Shown here one piece after another: positions 15,615 to 24,231 of a stretch of DNA of 64,000 nucleotides. The notes beneath the pieces are model-generated. The model did no database searches and was not told the DNA's origin. It saw only the letters and a list, made by a program, of their open reading frames with translations. Position numbers and translations under genes: made by a program. Numbering within the stretch: position 1 is the first letter of the stretch; each line of letters opens with the position of its first letter. The DNA is taken from the NCBI GenBank assembly GCA_039820405.1, contig JBCBQC010000018.1, positions 1 through 64,000 on the forward strand, read 5' to 3'. The DNA comes from CALLVY01 sp937899855. Its GTDB lineage: Bacteria > Bacteroidota > Bacteroidia > Chitinophagales > Saprospiraceae.

Positions 15615-16478
15615 TCAGTGGGCCTTGACTTTTTCCCGCAGAATGAGGTTGTCGATCAAGCGAATATCTCCCAACCAAACGGCGGTACAGATCACCACAA
15701 AGTCGCTGTCCGCAAAGCTTTTGATCGGTTGGAGCCGGTAGCCATCGACGATGCGGAAGTACTCGGGACGAAAGTCCGGTTGTTGGAGTTCGGCGAGGGC
15801 CCAGGCCTCTAGTTCTTCGGGGCAGTGGCGGTCCATTTGGCGGTGGCAGGCCCGCAGTACGTCGTAGATTTTGGGCGCTGCCGCTCGGTGTGCGGCAGGT
15901 AGGCGACGATTGCGCGAGCTCATCGCCAGTCCGTCCGTTTCTCGTACAATAGGACACCTCACCAGATCAATATCCAGGCCAAGTTGTCCGATCATTCGCC
16001 GGACGATGATGAACTGCTGGAGGTCTTTCTGACCCAGGTACAGGGCGTTGGGCCTTACGATGTCCAGCAGGCGTTTGACGACCTGGGCCATGCCTTCGAA
16101 GTGGCCGGGGCGGAATTCGCCTTCCAGGATGCGGTCGAGCCCGCCCCAATCGAACCGAAGTGTGGTGTCGAGCCCCGGTGGATAGACCTCATTTGCGGGG
16201 GGCATAAACAATACATCGCACTTTACACCGTTTAGCATTAGAATGTCCTGCTCGGTCGTTCGGGGGTACTTTTCGAGGTCCCGGGCGTCGTTAAATTGAG
16301 TGGGATTGACAAAAATGCTACCGACGACGCACCCGTGCTGGCTTTTGGCCCGTCGGAATAGCGACAAATGACCCTCGTGCAGGGCACCCATGGTGGGTAC
16401 AAAACCGATGCTTTGGCCTTTCTTCCGTACGCTTTGAAGGTAGTCTTGTAAATCCGCGACTTTTTTGAAAAGGAGCAT
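15615..16478 (-). CDS. panC: Pantothenate synthetase
   Basis: ATP-dependent condensation of pantoate and beta-alanine. Signatures are PTMGALHEGHLSL (HIGH-type nucleotide motif), IFVNPTQFN, YLGQKDLQQ and the KMSKS-like MSSRNRRL. The frame extends to 16523, but the ATG at 16478 starts the family homology (MLLFKKVADLQDYLQS) and gives 287 residues, the normal length. It is the first gene of the minus-strand run panC-panD-flippase-like-rfaE2 and is divergent from the GT5-like gene at 16665, a gene order I recall from other Bacteroidota. Confidence 0.97.
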   Translation of the reverse strand: MLLFKKVADLQDYLQSVRKKGQSIGFVPTMGALHEGHLSLFRRAKSQHGCVVGSIFVNPTQFNDARDLEKYPRTTEQDILMLNGVKCDVLFMPPANEVYPPGLDTTLRFDWGGLDRILEGEFRPGHFEGMAQVVKRLLDIVRPNALYLGQKDLQQFIIVRRMIGQLGLDIDLVRCPIVRETDGLAMSSRNRRLPAAHRAAAPKIYDVLRACHRQMDRHCPEELEAWALAELQQPDFRPEYFRIVDGYRLQPIKSFADSDFVVICTAVWLGDIRLIDNLILREKVKAH

Positions 16479-16596
16479 AATTCCGGGTTGACTCAGTGGA
16501 GGGTATGGATCAAAATCGGGCAAATATAGGTCTTTTCGATTAGATCGCTAGCGCTAAAAGCAGCGAAGGTACTACAATAAAGTCCCAGAAAATTAC

Positions 16597-16604
16597 TATT
16601 TTTG
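16597..16604 (+). promoter_or_regulatory. -7 element upstream of GT5-like gene
   Basis: TATTTTTG matches the Bacteroidota primary sigma -7 consensus TAnnTTTG and lies about 60 bases before the ATG at 16665. No clear -33 TTTG is present at the expected spacing, so the assignment rests on the -7 element alone. Confidence 0.45.
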
Positions 16605-16664
16605 CACTCTAGTTCATTGAAGGCTTCAAGCAATTGAATTTTTCACAACTTTATTTAGGCGTAT

Positions 16665-17492
16665 ATGGATAAGAAGAAAGTCCTGATCGTTACTCAGGAA
16701 ATGCAGCCTTACACGGCGCTCTCGGAAATTTCGGAAATAGCAAGAAAGCTCCCCCAATATATTCAGGAGAAAGGCTTCGAAATCAGAGTTCTGATGCCTC
16801 GCTACGGAACCATTAACGAACGCAGACACCGCCTCCACGAGGTCGTCCGGCTTTCGGGAATGAACATCATCGTGGACGATGATGATTTTCCATTGATCAT
16901 TAAAGTGGCTTCCCTACCCGGTGCCCGAATGCAGGTTTATTTCCTGGACAACGAAGACTTTTTCAAGCGCAAGTCCGTCTTTACCGACGACGAGGGCAAA
17001 TCCTTTGAGGACAACGAGGATCGCATGATCTTCTTCTGCAAGGGGGTCATCGAAACGGTGAAAAAGTTTGGCTGGGCTCCCGACATCGTCCACTGCCACG
17101 GCTGGATGACCAGCTTGGTACCCATGTACCTCAAAACGGCCTACCGCAAAGAGCCGCTCTTCCAAAATGCCAAATTGGTGTATTCACTGTACAACTCGGA
17201 AACGAACCTGAGCTTTTCCGACGCCTTCATGAACAAAGCCTCCATCAACAACCTCGAACCCGAGGATCTGGTGGCTTACCTCGATGGCAACCAGGCGGTC
17301 GACCTCCACAAAGGGGCCACCACCTTCGCCGATGCCCTCATCAAGGGCAGCGAAAATCTCAATGGTTCCGTTCCTCAGTTGTTGGAAGGCTTGAAGAAGC
17401 CCATCCTCGACTTCAAGAGCGAAGATCAATACCTCGCTGCCTACCTCGAGTTCTACCAAACTTTGTTGGAACAGGAAGAGGTTTCTGGCTGA
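16665..17492 (+). CDS. GT5 (glycogen/starch synthase-like) N-terminal-domain protein
   Basis: 275 residues that match only the N-terminal Rossmann domain of glycogen synthase: MDKKKVLIVTQEMQPYTALS, then VLMPRYGTINERRHR, YFLDNEDFF and DIVHCHGWMT. Full glycogen synthases are ~470-500 residues with a second Rossmann domain, which is absent. The ADP-glucose-binding K-T-G-G-L motif is also absent (the equivalent place reads TALSEISE). This short form is widespread in Bacteroidota beside panC and DUF4270, so it is not a local truncation. Its activity is unknown and it is probably not a normal synthase. Confidence 0.9.
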   Translation: MDKKKVLIVTQEMQPYTALSEISEIARKLPQYIQEKGFEIRVLMPRYGTINERRHRLHEVVRLSGMNIIVDDDDFPLIIKVASLPGARMQVYFLDNEDFFKRKSVFTDDEGKSFEDNEDRMIFFCKGVIETVKKFGWAPDIVHCHGWMTSLVPMYLKTAYRKEPLFQNAKLVYSLYNSETNLSFSDAFMNKASINNLEPEDLVAYLDGNQAVDLHKGATTFADALIKGSENLNGSVPQLLEGLKKPILDFKSEDQYLAAYLEFYQTLLEQEEVSG

Positions 17493-17769
17493 GCGAACCC
17501 CGTTGCGATACCTTAGGGGACCAGGGACCGCTGGGGCGAAGGCAAGGTACTTCGCCTCGCGCTGTGTACTCGGTAGCACGGGCTACCGCAGCCCCTACCC
17601 TGGGGATTGCCACGGAAATCGACTCGGGCCCAGTTAATTGCCTGCCTTGTTTTCTTCGTGATTCAAGTTTAAAAATTCAGACGGCTTCAGAACGATAAAG
17701 CCCCGGATGGAGCGGCCTCCGCCGAATCCGGTGCGGTATCGGCGGGCCGTTGCTAACCGTTAGAGTAGA

Positions 17770-19116
17770 ATGAAAAAAATCCTTTTTGCCCTGGTGCTTG
17801 CTCTTCCAGTGGTATTTTGGAGTAGTTCTTGCACCAAACCCACCCTAGTAGGTTCCGAACTGCTCAACCAGGATGAAGCCGATCTGCGCTTTACCGACAC
17901 CCTCACCCTCCGGGCCCAAACCATCCGCGAGGACAGCATCCAAACCTTCAACCTCGACAACCCCTTCAATAGTTTTCCCTGCGGTTTCTTCCAAGACCCC
18001 CTCCTGGGTACGGTCCGCGCCGAAATCTACGCCCAGTTCCGAGAAGGTTCGCTCGATCCCCCCCTCTTCGAAAACCCCCGCCTCGACTCGCTGGTCCTCA
18101 CCCTGGCCATCGATACCCTGGGGACTTACGGCCGATTTAATGAACCCTATGAGTTCGAAGTCCGTAGAATTGTGGAGGAACTAGACAGCGAAGCGGAGTA
18201 TTTTTCCGATCAAACCTTCGATCTGGACGCCACCGTACTGGGCAGCAAGGTCGACGAGGTCGATTTGGAACAGGTCGATTCCTTTGTCCTCAACGTACAA
18301 GGAGAAAAAGCCGGTACCCGCTTTGTCGAAATTCGCCTGGACGACCAGCTGGGGATGGATATGTTCGACACAACTTGGTACGAGGAAGGGGCGTTTATCG
18401 AACAATTACGGGGCTTACACATTAGTATTGCCAATAGTACCCCAACCGAGGGGATACTCAATTTTGATATGAATGCCGACTTCACCCGCCTGAGATTGTT
18501 TTATCGCAACTTTACCGCCGAGCCCGATACCGTGCCGTCGGTCTACGATTTTACCATCTCCGGAGTCACCATTCCCCGCCACGTTTTTCTGGAACACGAC
18601 TTTTCCACGGGAATCGTCGAGGAATTTTTTGATGACCCCAGCCTAGGTGATAGCCTGGTCTTTATCCAGTCGATGGCTGGCCCCAACGTAGAACTGGATA
18701 TTCCGCATTTTGGGGAGCTGGGAAATATCGTGGTGAACAAGGCGGAGTTGGAATTTTTTGCGGCGGTTCTGCCGACCGACAACGAGCTGGTGTATCCCGC
18801 GGATCTCCAGCTGATCGTGGCGGCGGAAAACGAGGATGGAGAACTACTCGTGATCGATGACGTGCTGCTCAATGCCCTGGCTTTCGGGGGTGCACCGGTG
18901 GAGGAGGAAGTGGATGGCCAAATGATGATCAAGTACAACATGAACATCGCGGCCTACCTCAATACCCTACTGGCGGATGGTCGAGCCACCAGTCCGAAAT
19001 TGATCCTGCGTTCGGCTTTCAAACAGGAACGCTCCAATCGCTTGGTGTTATTCGGGCCGGGACATTCCCGTTTTCCCGCAAAGTTAAATTTGACCTATAC
19101 CAATATTGATAACTAA
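17770..19116 (+). CDS. DUF4270 family lipoprotein
   Basis: 448 residues with a lipoprotein signal (MKKILFALVLALPVVFWSSS-C). The family start TLVGSELLNQDEADLRFTDT is followed by FPCGFFQDPLLGTVRAEIYA, typical of DUF4270. It is predicted to be beta-rich and attached to the outer membrane. Its function is unknown in the family. It sits between the GT5-like gene (277 bases upstream) and glmS (21 bases downstream), a recurrent Bacteroidota gene order. The short gap suggests co-transcription with glmS. The leader before 17770 contains a hairpin-prone GC-rich segment (about 17699-17730). Confidence 0.9.
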   Translation: MKKILFALVLALPVVFWSSSCTKPTLVGSELLNQDEADLRFTDTLTLRAQTIREDSIQTFNLDNPFNSFPCGFFQDPLLGTVRAEIYAQFREGSLDPPLFENPRLDSLVLTLAIDTLGTYGRFNEPYEFEVRRIVEELDSEAEYFSDQTFDLDATVLGSKVDEVDLEQVDSFVLNVQGEKAGTRFVEIRLDDQLGMDMFDTTWYEEGAFIEQLRGLHISIANSTPTEGILNFDMNADFTRLRLFYRNFTAEPDTVPSVYDFTISGVTIPRHVFLEHDFSTGIVEEFFDDPSLGDSLVFIQSMAGPNVELDIPHFGELGNIVVNKAELEFFAAVLPTDNELVYPADLQLIVAAENEDGELLVIDDVLLNALAFGGAPVEEEVDGQMMIKYNMNIAAYLNTLLADGRATSPKLILRSAFKQERSNRLVLFGPGHSRFPAKLNLTYTNIDN

Positions 19117-19137
19117 GTAACCTAATAAAATAAACCT

Positions 19138-20976
19138 ATGTGTGGTATCGTTGCCTACGTTGGCCAAAGGGAAGCCTATCCCATTTTGATCAATGGCCTC
19201 AAGCGGTTGGAATATCGCGGCTACGACAGCTCCGGTCTGTCCCTGCTCAACGGCAAATTGCGCGTGTTTAAGCGCAAGGGAAAAGTTCAAGACCTCGTCA
19301 ATTTCGTCAAGGGTAAAAACGTGAGCGGCTCCATGGGGATCGCGCACACGCGCTGGGCGACCCACGGCAAACCCGACGATATCAACGCCCACCCTCACCA
19401 ATCGGGCAATGGCCGCCTGACCCTGATTCACAACGGGATCATCGAGAACTACGCCGCCCTCAAAACCGCACTGCTCCAGGAAGGCCACGTTTTCCAAAGC
19501 GAAACCGATACCGAAGTACTGGTCCACCTGATCGAAGAACTACAGACACGCAGCAACCTGCCCCTGGAAGAGGCCGTCCGCGTAGCGCTGACCAAGGTCA
19601 TCGGAGCCTACGCCATCGTAGTGATGGATGAGCGGGACCCCGGTAAGCTGGTGGCGGCCCGCAAGGCCAGCCCCCTGGTGATCGGAATTGGGGACGGGGA
19701 GTTTTTCCTGGCCTCCGACGCCACGCCCATCGTAGAGCACACCCAAAAGGTGGTGTACCTCAACGACGAGGAAATCGCCGTGGTGACGCGGGATGGCGAA
19801 TTGCAAATCAAAGACATCGGCAACGAAATCAAGATGCCCTACATCCAGCAGTTGGACCTGAAGATCGAAAGTCTGGGAAAGGGCGATTACGAACATTTTA
19901 TGCTCAAAGAGATCTACGAGCAACCCAATACCATCGCGGACTGTATGCGGGGCCGGATCAATGCGGCCGAGGGCTGGATCAAGCTGGGGGGCGTGGATCA
20001 GGTCCAGGAGCGCATCGCACAGTCGAAGCGCTTTATCATGGCCGCCTGTGGAACCTCCTGGCACGCCGCGCTGATCGGGGAGTACCTCTTCGAAGAGCTG
20101 GCCCGAATTCCCGTTGAAGTGGAATACGCCTCCGAGCTGCGCTACCGCAACCCCATTATCGATCGGGAAGACGTGGTGGTAGCCCTGTCCCAATCGGGAG
20201 AGACCGCCGATACCATGGCGGCGCTCGAACTAGCCAAGGAGAAGGGAGCGCTGATCTACGGAATTGTCAACAATGTCGGTTCCTCGATTGCCCGCCTGAC
20301 CGACGCGGGATCCTACATCCACGCGGGCCCAGAAATCGGGGTGGCTTCCACCAAAGCCTTTACCGGACAGGTGACCCTGCTTACCATGATGGCCATCAGC
20401 CTGGGTTACCAACGCGGCACGATTCCCAAGTCCTACTACTTCCAATTGTTGGAGGAGCTCGAACGCATCCCCGGGAAGGTGGCCAAGGTCCTGGAGTCCG
20501 ACACGCAGATTCGCTACATTGCCAGCGAGATCAAGGATGCCAACAACGCGCTGTACCTGGGACGGGGTTATAATTTCCCGATTGCCCTCGAAGGGGCCCT
20601 AAAACTCAAAGAAATATCTTATATTCACGCTGAGGGCTATCCTGCGGCCGAAATGAAGCACGGCCCGATTGCCCTGATTGATGAAAATATGCCCGTAGTG
20701 GTGATCGCCACAAATAAGAGCGCTTACGAAAAAGTAGTGAGCAACATTCAGGAAGTCAAGGCGCGAAAAGGCATCGTCATTGCCATTGTCACGGAAGGTG
20801 ACAAAATCATTAGTTCCCTGGCGGATTACAGCATTGCCATCCCCGATACAGATGAACCATTGACGCCCTTGCTATCCGTTATTCCTTTACAACTGCTATC
20901 GTATCACATCGCCTTGATGCGGGGCTGCAACGTCGACCAACCGCGCAATCTCGCCAAGTCCGTGACCGTAGAATAA
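19138..20976 (+). CDS. glmS: Glucosamine-fructose-6-phosphate aminotransferase (isomerizing)
   Basis: 612 residues, the full length for GlmS. The N-terminal glutaminase domain begins MCGIVAYVG with catalytic Cys2, and contains RLEYRGYDSSG and HTRWATHGKP. Two SIS domains follow (MAACGTSWHAALIGEYLFE; LSQSGETADT; AEMKHGPIALID), ending with NLAKSVTVE. It makes glucosamine-6-phosphate from fructose-6-phosphate and glutamine, the first step to UDP-GlcNAc. MurA, which uses UDP-GlcNAc, lies two genes downstream, so this run is a cell-wall precursor cluster. No glmS ribozyme is expected or seen. Confidence 0.98.
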   Translation: MCGIVAYVGQREAYPILINGLKRLEYRGYDSSGLSLLNGKLRVFKRKGKVQDLVNFVKGKNVSGSMGIAHTRWATHGKPDDINAHPHQSGNGRLTLIHNGIIENYAALKTALLQEGHVFQSETDTEVLVHLIEELQTRSNLPLEEAVRVALTKVIGAYAIVVMDERDPGKLVAARKASPLVIGIGDGEFFLASDATPIVEHTQKVVYLNDEEIAVVTRDGELQIKDIGNEIKMPYIQQLDLKIESLGKGDYEHFMLKEIYEQPNTIADCMRGRINAAEGWIKLGGVDQVQERIAQSKRFIMAACGTSWHAALIGEYLFEELARIPVEVEYASELRYRNPIIDREDVVVALSQSGETADTMAALELAKEKGALIYGIVNNVGSSIARLTDAGSYIHAGPEIGVASTKAFTGQVTLLTMMAISLGYQRGTIPKSYYFQLLEELERIPGKVAKVLESDTQIRYIASEIKDANNALYLGRGYNFPIALEGALKLKEISYIHAEGYPAAEMKHGPIALIDENMPVVVIATNKSAYEKVVSNIQEVKARKGIVIAIVTEGDKIISSLADYSIAIPDTDEPLTPLLSVIPLQLLSYHIALMRGCNVDQPRNLAKSVTVE

Positions 20977-20999
20977 AATCGATACAAATCGTGCATAAA

Positions 21000-21653
21000 A
21001 TGGAGTACAATTCGCAGAAGGAAATCCTCATCATGCCGGAGTACGGCCGCAACGTACAATTGCTGATTCAGCATTGTGTTGCCATCGAGGATCCCGCCTA
21101 CCGGCAGGCTTTTGCCGAACGCATCGTCGATCTGATGTACCAAATGAATCCGCAGAATAAAAACGTCGAGGACTACCGACTCAAATTGTGGCGGCACCTC
21201 TTCTACATCTCGGATTTCAAAATCGACGTCCAACCGCTCGTGGGGGATATTCCCCGTTTTGAAGACGCGCGGAAGAAGCCCGATCGCGTGGGCTACCCCC
21301 ACTACGATACCCGCTTCCGGCACTACGGCTACAACGTTCAGAGGATGATCGAAAAGGCAGTGGATATAGAATCCGGTCCCGTGCAGCAAGGCTTTATCAA
21401 CGTGATTGGCTCTTACATGAAGCTGGCCTACAAGACCTGGCTCAAGGAGCACTACGTGAGCGACGACCTGATCAAGGAGGACCTCGAACTCCTCTCCGGC
21501 CACCGCCTGTCGATCAAGGACGATTCTTCCCTCGATAACCTGACCAATCCGCAGCGTCGTCGCAACAAGCGGGTGAGTTCGCCCCCGGCCAATGCACCCA
21601 TTGAGCGGAAAAATAACCACCGCTTCCGGAAAAATAATAACCGTAGAAAATAA
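21000..21653 (+). CDS. DUF4290 family protein
   Basis: 217 residues from the ATG at 21000; a GTG at 20991 would add three. Recognisable family text is MEYNSQKEILIMPEYGRNVQ, LKLWRHLFYISDF and YPHYDTRFRHYG. The protein ends in a basic, Arg/Asn/Lys-rich tail (NNHRFRKNNNRRK). It is cytosolic, with no signal. DUF4290 is Bacteroidota-specific and is regularly found directly before murA, as here with a 17-base gap. The function is unknown. The basic tail could contact nucleic acid or acidic lipid, but that is inference. Confidence 0.93.
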   Translation: MEYNSQKEILIMPEYGRNVQLLIQHCVAIEDPAYRQAFAERIVDLMYQMNPQNKNVEDYRLKLWRHLFYISDFKIDVQPLVGDIPRFEDARKKPDRVGYPHYDTRFRHYGYNVQRMIEKAVDIESGPVQQGFINVIGSYMKLAYKTWLKEHYVSDDLIKEDLELLSGHRLSIKDDSSLDNLTNPQRRRNKRVSSPPANAPIERKNNHRFRKNNNRRK

Positions 21654-21670
21654 GCTAAGTCCCCCCGTTT

Positions 21671-22975
21671 ATGGATGCTTTTGAAGTGATCGGTGGCCAG
21701 CCCCTGAGCGGCGCCATCAGTCCACAGGGTGCTAAAAACGAAGCACTCCAGGTACTCAGTGCCATCCTCCTGACCGACCGTCCCGTCACGATTTCCAACG
21801 TTCCCGATATCCTCGACGTCAACCGCCTGATCGAACTGCTGCGGGGCTTAGGGGTCAAGATCGACCGGCTGGCCCCCGGTACCTACCGCTTTCGGGCCGA
21901 CGCCATCGACCTGGACTTTTTTAGTTCGGCCGAGTTCCAGCAAAATGCCCAACGCATTCGCGGATCGGTGATGCTGATTGGGCCGTTGCTGGCGCGTTTT
22001 GGCAAGGCCTACCTGCCCAAGCCGGGAGGCGATAAGATCGGGCGCCGCCGTTTGGATACCCATTTTTTAGGTTTACAAAAATTGGGAGGTGCTTTTCACT
22101 TTGATGCCGACGCGAGTAGTTTTTCCATCCAGGCGCCCCAATTGCGGGGAACCTACCTGCTGATGGATGAAATCTCGGTGACGGGAACGGCCAACGTCAT
22201 CATGGCTGCCGTACTGGCGGAGGGAACCACCCAAATTTACAATGCAGCCTGCGAGCCCTACGTTCAGCAGCTCTGTCGGATGCTCAACCGCATGGGAGCC
22301 AAAATTTCCGGTGTGGGCTCCAATCTGCTCACCATCGAAGGCGTCGACCGTTTGGAAGGAACCGAGCACCGCCTCTTGCCCGATATGATCGAGATCGGTA
22401 GCTTTATTGGCCTGGCCGCCATGACCCAATCCGAGCTCACGATCAAGGACGTACGCGTATCGGAGTTGGGCAATATCCTCGGTGTGTTTGAAAAGATGGG
22501 CGTACGGGTGGAAGTACGCGAAGACGACCTCTACGTGCCGGCCCAGGAGGAATACGAGATTCAAACCTTTATCGACGGCTCCATCCTCACGATTTACGAC
22601 GCTCCCTGGCCCGGTTTTACGCCCGATTTGATGAGTGTCATCCTGGTCATGGCCACCCAAGCCAAGGGCAGTGTCCTCATTCACCAGAAAATGTTCGAAA
22701 GTCGCCTATTTTTCGTGGACAAATTGATCGACATGGGGGCGCAAGTCATCCTCTGTGATCCCCACCGGGCGACGGTCATCGGGCTCAATCGGCGTTCGCA
22801 ATTGCGGGGGATATCGATGAGTTCGCCCGATATTCGGGCTGGGGTTGCCCTGCTCATTGCGGCCCTGTCGGCCAAGGGGAAGAGCACCATTCACAACATC
22901 CACCAAATCGATCGGGGGTACCAAGCAATCGATACCCGCCTACGGGCCCTGGGGGCCGACATCCGACGTTTGTAA
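21671..22975 (+). CDS. murA: UDP-N-acetylglucosamine 1-carboxyvinyltransferase with Asp in place of catalytic Cys
   Basis: 434 residues. This is MurA, which adds enolpyruvate from PEP to UDP-GlcNAc, the first committed step of peptidoglycan synthesis. K22-N23 in GAKNEALQVL and the C-terminal RAGVALLIAALSAKG are conserved. The active-site loop reads KPGGDKIGRRRLD, where E. coli has PGGC-x-I-G-x-R-P-V-D. The residue that fosfomycin alkylates is therefore Asp121 (codon GAT at 22031-22033). Cys-to-Asp enzymes are active in other bacteria and insensitive to fosfomycin. It ends 2 bases from the convergent polyprenyl synthetase gene. Confidence 0.97.
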   Translation: MDAFEVIGGQPLSGAISPQGAKNEALQVLSAILLTDRPVTISNVPDILDVNRLIELLRGLGVKIDRLAPGTYRFRADAIDLDFFSSAEFQQNAQRIRGSVMLIGPLLARFGKAYLPKPGGDKIGRRRLDTHFLGLQKLGGAFHFDADASSFSIQAPQLRGTYLLMDEISVTGTANVIMAAVLAEGTTQIYNAACEPYVQQLCRMLNRMGAKISGVGSNLLTIEGVDRLEGTEHRLLPDMIEIGSFIGLAAMTQSELTIKDVRVSELGNILGVFEKMGVRVEVREDDLYVPAQEEYEIQTFIDGSILTIYDAPWPGFTPDLMSVILVMATQAKGSVLIHQKMFESRLFFVDKLIDMGAQVILCDPHRATVIGLNRRSQLRGISMSSPDIRAGVALLIAALSAKGKSTIHNIHQIDRGYQAIDTRLRALGADIRRL

Positions 22976-22977
22976 GC

Positions 22978-23952
22978 TTATTTCTTGCGTTCGGTGACGA
23001 AGATGACCAGGTCCCGGAGGGCTACCCGGGCTTCGTTGTGGGGAAAGGATTCGAGCAAATCGAAGGCCGTCTGGCGGTAGTCGAGCATGACCTGTCGGGC
23101 GTATTCGAGCCCCCCGCTGGCGCGGACGAATTCGATGACTTCTTTGACTTTCTCGGGCTTATTGCTGTGCCGCTTGACGTTGTTGATGATTCGGAGGCGG
23201 TCGCTGCGTTGGGCGTGGTTGAGGGCGTAGATGAGGGGGAGGGTCAGTTTCTTTTCTTTGATGTCAATTCCCAGCGGTTTGCCCACATCATCGGTACCGA
23301 AGTCGAAGAGGTCGTCGCGTATCTGGAAGGCCACCCCGATGTTTTCTCCAAAGAGGCGCATTTTTTCGATGACTGCTTCATCGTCGGTCACCGAGGCGGC
23401 CCCGGCACTACAGGCCGCCGCAATGAGCGAGGCCGTTTTTTTGCGGATGATGTCGTAGTACACCTGTTCGTCGATGTCGAGCCGCCGAGCTTTTTCAATT
23501 TGTAAGAGCTCCCCTTCCGAAAGGGCCTTGACCGCCCGCGAGATGATCTCCAGCAGCCGGAATTCCTGTTTTTCGATACTTAGCAATAGCCCCTGGGAGA
23601 GGAAATAGTCACCGACCAGTACGGCGATCTTGTTTTTCCACAGGGCATTGACGGTAAAAACGCCCCGGCGTTCAAAAGCATCATCGACGACGTCGTCGTG
23701 GACGAGGGAGGCGGTGTGGAGCAGTTCGATGAAGGAGGCGGCGGTGTAGGTGGAATCGGTGGTATCTTTACAGACCTTGGCGCAGAAAAAGACGAACATG
23801 GGGCGAATCTGTTTGCCTTTGCGCTGTACGATGTAATAGGTGATCTTATCCAGAAGCGGGACTTTGCTACGCATGGATTCGCGGAATCGCTGCTCGAAGA
23901 TCTTCAGTTCGGACTCGATGGGAGCCTTGATTGAAGCCAGGGATTTGATCAT
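22978..23952 (-). CDS. Polyprenyl diphosphate synthase (trans-isoprenyl type)
   Basis: 324 residues from the ATG at 23952; the frame extends to 23979. It has the chain-length region and first Asp-rich motif LVHDDVVDD (about residues 83-91), KGKQIRPM for substrate binding, and the second Asp-rich motif RDDLFDFGTDD (about 212-222). Residues before the first motif are small or bulky in the pattern of medium- to long-chain enzymes, so a hepta- or octaprenyl product for menaquinone side chains is likely. The exact chain length cannot be read from sequence alone. It is convergent with murA. Confidence 0.93.
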   Translation of the reverse strand: MIKSLASIKAPIESELKIFEQRFRESMRSKVPLLDKITYYIVQRKGKQIRPMFVFFCAKVCKDTTDSTYTAASFIELLHTASLVHDDVVDDAFERRGVFTVNALWKNKIAVLVGDYFLSQGLLLSIEKQEFRLLEIISRAVKALSEGELLQIEKARRLDIDEQVYYDIIRKKTASLIAAACSAGAASVTDDEAVIEKMRLFGENIGVAFQIRDDLFDFGTDDVGKPLGIDIKEKKLTLPLIYALNHAQRSDRLRIINNVKRHSNKPEKVKEVIEFVRASGGLEYARQVMLDYRQTAFDLLESFPHNEARVALRDLVIFVTERKK

Positions 23953-24231
23953 AACACCTGCTTTAATTTTGTGCCACAAGATACAAAGATGTGGAAAATT
24001 TCCCCCCTTCGTCGTGCCTCAATCCCCCAACGACGGAGCAAGTAATAGAGAAACACGCCAAGAAAATAATTGTTGTTGCGGAGGCTCGGAATCGTAGGTT
24101 GGGAAGAGCGGGATTAAAAAAGAGTAGCCCGGCTGTTGGGAGCAGCCAGGCCTCAGACTTAGAGAGAGCAATAATTAATAAAGAGAGACTTTTTGGGGTA
24201 TACTATATTGCTGAATTAAGGAGAGAGCTTA

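Noticed and set aside
16665..17492. GT5-like gene considered as a glgA truncated by mutation
   Set aside because: No remnant of the second domain follows, and the short form is standard at this locus in Bacteroidota.
24098..24231. Hairpin GGCTG ... CAGCC at about 24137-24153 considered as a terminator or RNA gene
   Set aside because: Short stem, no T-tract and no further conserved structure; it lies between two minus-strand genes in unremarkable sequence.
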